64,000 bases of DNA, taken from NCBI RefSeq assembly GCF_000719515.1, contig NZ_JOGR01000003.1:124001-188000 (forward strand), written 5' to 3'. Shown piece by piece: positions 60,599 to 64,000 of this stretch. Source of the DNA: Glycomyces sp. NRRL B-16210. Its GTDB lineage: Bacteria; Actinomycetota; Actinomycetes; Mycobacteriales; Micromonosporaceae. Made by a program: the position numbers and the translations under genes. Positions within the stretch are counted from its first letter, which is position 1, and every line of letters begins with the position of its first letter. Under the pieces are notes generated by a model. That model saw nothing but the letters and a program-made list of their open reading frames with translations, did not search any database and was not told where the DNA came from.

Positions 60599-61636
60599 GT
60601 GAGGCAGCGGTACGCGATGCTGTTGGCGCCTTCGGCGAACCGCGTGTACGCGCGCGACGCGCCGCGCATGACGAGCGCCGAGATCGGCGTCTTCGCCGAC
60701 CGGCTGCTCGACGGCAGGGTCGAGAACCTGGAGGCGACCGCGATCGCCGGCATCCCCTACCTCGTCTTCGAGGCCAGCGACCTCAGCGACCGGGACCTGC
60801 GGTGCCTCGCGAACCTCTCGGCGCTGTACGCGCTGTTCAAGGTCCACGGCCCGATGCTGGAGCCGGTGGCGCTGCGGCGCCTCGACCGCTACGACGACGA
60901 CCTGGTGACCATCCTCAAGTACACCGGCAAGACCAACGAGCAGTTCACGAGGCTGCTGCTCAACGTCACCGCGGCGGCGGCGATCTCCGCCGACCGGTAC
61001 CTCGAGGGGAGCCTGAGGGTCCTCGACCCGATGGCCGGGCGGGGCACCACCTTGAACCAGGCGGTCATGTTCGGCTGGGACGCGAGCGGCGTCGAGATCG
61101 ACAAGCGGGACTTCGAGGCCTACGCCGCGTTCATCCAGCGCTGGCTCAAGAGCAAGTCGCTCAAGCACAGAGCCGAGCAGAGCCGCCTCAAGCGCGAGGG
61201 CAGGTCTCTGGGGCAGCGGCTCAAGGTCGAGTTCGCCGCGAGCAAGGAGCGCTACCGGGCGGGCGAGGTGCAGTCCCTGGAGATGGTCAACGCCGACACG
61301 CTCGACAGTGCGAAGGTCTTCCGGAAGCGGTCCTTCGACCTGGTCGTCGCCGACGCCCCTTACGGGGTGCGGCACGCCGCGGTGAACACCGCGCGGGCGC
61401 TCTCGCGCAGTCCCGGTGAGCTGCTGGAGGCCGCGATCCCGGGATGGGCCGAGCTGCTGCGCTCGGGCGGGGCGCTCGGATTGTCGTGGAACACGCTCGT
61501 GCTGCCCCGTGAGGAGCTGGAGGCGATGCTCGCGGGCGCGGGACTGGACGTGGTCGACGACGAGCCGTACCTCGGGTTCGCGCACCGGGTCGACCAGGCC
61601 ATCAACCGCGATCTCGTCGTCGCGCGCCGGCCTTAG
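60599..61636 (+). CDS. TRM11-like SAM-dependent methyltransferase
   Basis: A 345-residue class I methyltransferase. The N-terminal half lacks an obvious THUMP domain but precedes the catalytic core: SAM motif LDPMAGRGTTLNQA near residue 145, GVEIDKRDFEAY as the acidic loop, and VVADAPYGVRH as the NPPY-type catalytic motif, in a variant form DAPY. Relatives modify guanosines in tRNA, so an RNA substrate is likely but unproven. GTG at 60599 is preceded by GGAGG 6 bp upstream. The stop overlaps the convergent gene's stop. Confidence 0.82.
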   Translation: MRQRYAMLLAPSANRVYARDAPRMTSAEIGVFADRLLDGRVENLEATAIAGIPYLVFEASDLSDRDLRCLANLSALYALFKVHGPMLEPVALRRLDRYDDDLVTILKYTGKTNEQFTRLLLNVTAAAAISADRYLEGSLRVLDPMAGRGTTLNQAVMFGWDASGVEIDKRDFEAYAAFIQRWLKSKSLKHRAEQSRLKREGRSLGQRLKVEFAASKERYRAGEVQSLEMVNADTLDSAKVFRKRSFDLVVADAPYGVRHAAVNTARALSRSPGELLEAAIPGWAELLRSGGALGLSWNTLVLPREELEAMLAGAGLDVVDDEPYLGFAHRVDQAINRDLVVARRP

Positions 61637-62046
61637 CCCTCGTTCGAGAGGATTCCCGCGGCGACGGTGTCGACCTGGCCGACGCCTTGGCGGCCGAACG
61701 GGTCGCGCACTTCGATCGCCAGAGCCGGGGCGAGGAGCCGCGCGGCTTCGCGCTCGCTGGTGAAGCCGTCCCGGCCGAAGGTCTCGGTCTTCCAGTCGTC
61801 GCCGCGCTCGTGGTATTCGCCGAGGAAGGTGCGCAGTGCGTCGAGGTCGGTGAGGACGTCGCCGCGCAGGACGTGGACTTGGAGGTCGACGCGCCATACG
61901 CCGGGTTCGATCTCGGTCTCCCAGACCCGCTGGACGAACTTGACGCCGCCCCATTCGAACTCGAAGTCCGAGGCGGTCCCGAGCCGGTCGGGCAGGTGGA
62001 GGAGGGACAGGCCGTCGAGCAGGGTTTCCGTGCCGCTGATAGTCAT
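61633..62046 (-). CDS. Conserved hypothetical protein (137 aa)
   Basis: A soluble 137-residue protein with no signal peptide. Blocks: LSLLHLPDRLGTASDFEFEWGGVKFVQRVWE, WRVDLQVHVLRGDVLTDLDALRTFLGEYH and KTETFGRDGFTSEREAARLLAPALAIEVRDPFG. Not recognised. Starts at ATG 62044-62046; converges with the methyltransferase gene with 3-bp overlapping stops. Confidence 0.65.
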   Translation of the reverse strand: MTISGTETLLDGLSLLHLPDRLGTASDFEFEWGGVKFVQRVWETEIEPGVWRVDLQVHVLRGDVLTDLDALRTFLGEYHERGDDWKTETFGRDGFTSEREAARLLAPALAIEVRDPFGRQGVGQVDTVAAGILSNEG

Positions 62047-62128
62047 GCCGACATCGTACCGAATTGTCCGTCTTCGCACGGCCGGTCTTCGCAATGCCCG
62101 CGATCGTGAACGGGCGCTTGGCTTCCGC

Positions 62129-62629
62129 TCACATGGCGACGAGCGCGATGAGGCCGGTGATGCCGGCGAGGGAGCAGGCGATGATCCCCATGATGAGGCC
62201 GGTGGTCGCCACGCCGCGGCCTGAGACGCCGCCGTGGGCGGTCTTGATCTGGCGCTTGGCGTAGAGGGCCAGGCCGACCGAGCCGATGCCCAGGAGCACG
62301 GCGTACATGAAGAAGGTGAGCCCGGCCCAGGGGCTGAAGCCGGCGGTGATGAGGCCGGGGAAGGCGCCGAGGATGCCGCCGATGCCGGCCACCAGCGAAC
62401 CGATGGCCGGGCCGGACGGAATGGGCTTGAGCCGCGGCTGCACGATGTGGAAGCCGTCGACCGTGACGGGCGGGGGGAAGTAGAACGGCTGCGGGACGGG
62501 GTGGCCGTAGGGCGCTTGGGGGTGGAACTGCGGCTGGTGGGCGTGGACCTGCTGAGGGCCCGCCGGGACGGTGTGGTGCGGGCCGGGGGGCGGCTGCATA
62601 TGAGGGTGGTACGGGTCCTGCGCGGTCAC
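62129..62629 (-). CDS. DUF4190-like membrane protein with Pro/His/Gln-rich N terminus
   Basis: A 166-residue protein: residues 1-60 rich in Pro, His and Gln; helices at about 74-95 (AIGSLVAGIGGILGAFPGLITAG), 103-123 (GLTFFMYAVLLGIGSVGLALYA) and 140-165 (GVATTGLIMGIIACSLAGITGLIALVAM). The GRGVATTGLIMG pattern is DUF4190. Function unknown. 9 bp after the DivIVA-motif mini-protein. Confidence 0.8.
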   Translation of the reverse strand: MTAQDPYHPHMQPPPGPHHTVPAGPQQVHAHQPQFHPQAPYGHPVPQPFYFPPPVTVDGFHIVQPRLKPIPSGPAIGSLVAGIGGILGAFPGLITAGFSPWAGLTFFMYAVLLGIGSVGLALYAKRQIKTAHGGVSGRGVATTGLIMGIIACSLAGITGLIALVAM

Positions 62630-62638
62630 GCCCCCAGA

Positions 62639-62854
62639 CTAGCCGCCGCGCAGGGATCTCGCGACCTCGGTGAAGTACTCGTCCACCTCCCCGGTGTCGT
62701 AGCCGCGCAAGGTGAGCTGGAAACCGAGGTTCGTCAGGGAGTCGGGATGCGGGGGCGAGCCGGAGTCGGTGGCTTTGCGGATACGGGCCACCGCACGGTC
62801 GACTTGGCTTCGGTCGTATCCGCGAAAACGGACAGAGAAGAAGGGGTTCTCCAT
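62639..62854 (-). CDS. 71-aa protein with two DivIVA-like RGYD motifs
   Basis: Nearly the whole protein is two copies of the DivIVA-type block: FFSVRFRGYDRSQVDRAVARI (residues 5-25) and FQLTLRGYDTGEVDEYFTEV (46-65). The same RGYDxxQVD core opens the two long coiled-coil proteins at 24.2-27.4 kb. No coiled coil follows. It may be a minimal membrane- or pole-targeting adaptor. Cotranscribed with the DUF4190-like gene. Confidence 0.75.
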   Translation of the reverse strand: MENPFFSVRFRGYDRSQVDRAVARIRKATDSGSPPHPDSLTNLGFQLTLRGYDTGEVDEYFTEVARSLRGG

Positions 62855-62946
62855 ACGTCACAGTCTGCCAGACCAGGGCCACTACACGGGTTCGCCCTGC
62901 CGCATGGTGTATTTGTGCGGAATTGTCAACTAACAATTGGTGCAAT

Positions 62947-64000
62947 TCAGTTGAGGTACCGCTTCCACCGGCTCACATGGTGTCGAATGGCGCGCGAGTG
63001 GCCCACGGCGATCGTCGCGGCGAGTTCCGCGTCCGCTTCCGAGACCGCGCCCGGGGCGAAGGCCGCGGCGTTCACCAGCCGCGGCAGCGGCCCGATGTCC
63101 GATTCGAGGGCCGCGAGGCGCGCCGCCGCCTCCTCGGCGTTCGCGTGGGCGGGGACCTTCACGCCCGCGCGGGCCGATGCCGCGAGCACCTCGGCCCAGG
63201 CGCCCGCCACGCGCTCGGCGGGGCTCCCGCGGGCGAGCCTGCGGCGGCGCCGCAGCGCCCGGCGGGCCTTGAGCGCCAGCGGCACGCACGCGAGCGCGAG
63301 CGCCGCCGCGGCGTACCAGATCCAGACCGGCAGTCCCGAGTCCTCTTCGGCCGGTTCGGCGTCGAAGTCGCCGTTCTGCTCCAGCGAGTCGTCGTTGTAG
63401 TCCTCGGCCTCGCCGCCGCCGCCCGACTCCTCGTCGGCGCTCGGCGTCTCCTCCTCCATCGCCTCGAGGGCGTCCTCGGGCGGGGTGGGGACCGAGCCTG
63501 CGGCCGGGAGCGGGTCGAAGCGGACCCAGCCGACCCCGTCGAAGGCGACCTCCGGCCAGGCCATGCCCTGGGCGGCGGTGACCGTGCTCGACCCCGAGGG
63601 CACGTCGAAGCCGACGGCGACGCGGCTCGGCAGGCCCATGAGGCGGGCGATGATCGCGTACGAGGCGGCGAAGTGCTCGCTGGTGCCCCGCTGCCCGCCG
63701 AGGTCGACGGGGGTGCCGAGGAAGAACCCGAGGGCGGGCAGGTCGTGCCCGGAGGGGGCCTCGGGGTCGAAGGCGTAGTGCGCGGCGAGGAAGTCCGCGA
63801 GCCCTTGGGCGCGTTCGTAGGGCGTGCCGTACTGGCTGCGGACGTGGTCGGCGATGGTCGCCATGATCTCGGGGGTGCCCGGCGGGAGGGCGACGACGGT
63901 GGCGTCGGAGAGGTCGGGGCCGGCGTTCGCGGCGGCGTCCCGGTCGGCGGTCACGAGCGCGGAGTCGACGTGGTAGGTCGAGCCGGTGGCGAGGCCGTCG
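62947..64000 (-). CDS. Transglutaminase-fold membrane protein lacking catalytic Cys and His (C-terminal part, enters from the right edge)
   Basis: At least 350 residues are visible; the 5' end lies outside the window. A transglutaminase-like domain (HYAFDPEAPSGHDLPAL, GTSEHFAASYAIIARLMGLPSRVAVGF, MAWPEVAFDGVGWVRFDPLP) is followed by an acidic linker, one membrane helix (LPVWIWYAAAALALACVPLAL) and a DUF4129-like C-terminal domain. The catalytic Cys of GxCxxFA is Ser (63679-63681) and the His of HAWxEV is Met (63562-63564); the Asp remains. In actinobacteria such genes often follow a DUF58/MoxR pair, which would lie outside. Confidence 0.85.
   Translation of the reverse strand, partial: DGLATGSTYHVDSALVTADRDAAANAGPDLSDATVVALPPGTPEIMATIADHVRSQYGTPYERAQGLADFLAAHYAFDPEAPSGHDLPALGFFLGTPVDLGGQRGTSEHFAASYAIIARLMGLPSRVAVGFDVPSGSSTVTAAQGMAWPEVAFDGVGWVRFDPLPAAGSVPTPPEDALEAMEEETPSADEESGGGGEAEDYNDDSLEQNGDFDAEPAEEDSGLPVWIWYAAAALALACVPLALKARRALRRRRRLARGSPAERVAGAWAEVLAASARAGVKVPAHANAEEAAARLAALESDIGPLPRLVNAAAFAPGAVSEADAELAATIAVGHSRAIRHHVSRWKRYLN

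Overview
The window is chromosomal DNA from a high-GC Gram-positive actinobacterium. Evidence: very high GC with strong GC3 bias, frequent GTG starts and TGA stops, a mycothiol S-conjugate amidase, the actinobacterial gene orders valS-folC-DUF4233, greA-DUF4307-mca and eno-ftsB-DUF501-ppx, and a Scy/FilP-type cytoskeletal locus beside propionate genes. A filamentous family such as Glycomycetaceae or Micromonosporaceae is plausible, but the genus cannot be fixed from sequence alone.

Layout. 1-8.6 kb: a tightly coupled minus-strand purine catabolism operon. It encodes a 5-ureido/OHCU decarboxylase, HIU hydrolase, uricase, three xanthine dehydrogenase subunits (the molybdenum subunit runs off the left edge) and a guanine/8-oxoguanine-type deaminase. 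A PucR regulator and a MocA-like molybdopterin cytidylyltransferase are transcribed divergently. 8.7-16.3 kb: ndk, a membrane-anchored VOC fusion protein, and a module matching the uncharacterised actinobacterial SCO2521-SCO2524 families, built around a MinD-like ATPase whose P-loop lysine is arginine. 15.8-23.9 kb: GNAT, DUF4233, folC and valS, then meaB, thiolase and methylmalonyl-CoA epimerase. 24.2-27.4 kb: two long coiled-coil proteins with DivIVA-like N termini, at the position of Streptomyces scy/filP.

27.4-31.6 kb: a ChvE-type multiple-sugar ABC transporter with a strong hairpin after the binding-protein gene. 31.9-39.4 kb: a transmembrane pseudokinase, a hydrolase, ung, threonine ammonia-lyase, a solitary MsiK-like ATPase and greA. 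39.5-47.8 kb: DUF4307 and mca, an AlgH-like gene, tmRNA, smpB, a LytM peptidase beside ftsX/ftsE, and prfB, whose RF2 stop-recognition tripeptide reads SKY instead of SPF. 47.9-53.2 kb: PadR, a Ser/Thr kinase divergent from a PP2C phosphatase, a lipoprotein, and a TetR/membrane-protein pair with two operator-like repeats.

53.2-64 kb: a 161-bp MITE-like foldback element that supplies the last base of the ppx stop codon, then ppx-DUF501-ftsB-eno, a lipoprotein and tRNA-Glu(CTC). These are followed by a secreted glucose/sorbosone dehydrogenase-CBM2 protein with a promoter that suggests a leaderless mRNA, a TRM11-like methyltransferase, small membrane and DivIVA-motif proteins, and the C-terminal part of a transglutaminase-fold protein lacking the catalytic Cys and His.

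Most of the window is housekeeping. The least explained parts are the SCO2521-2524 module, which lies inside an otherwise conserved valS-folC-DUF4233-ndk neighbourhood, the pseudokinase, the VOC fusion and the RF2 variant.
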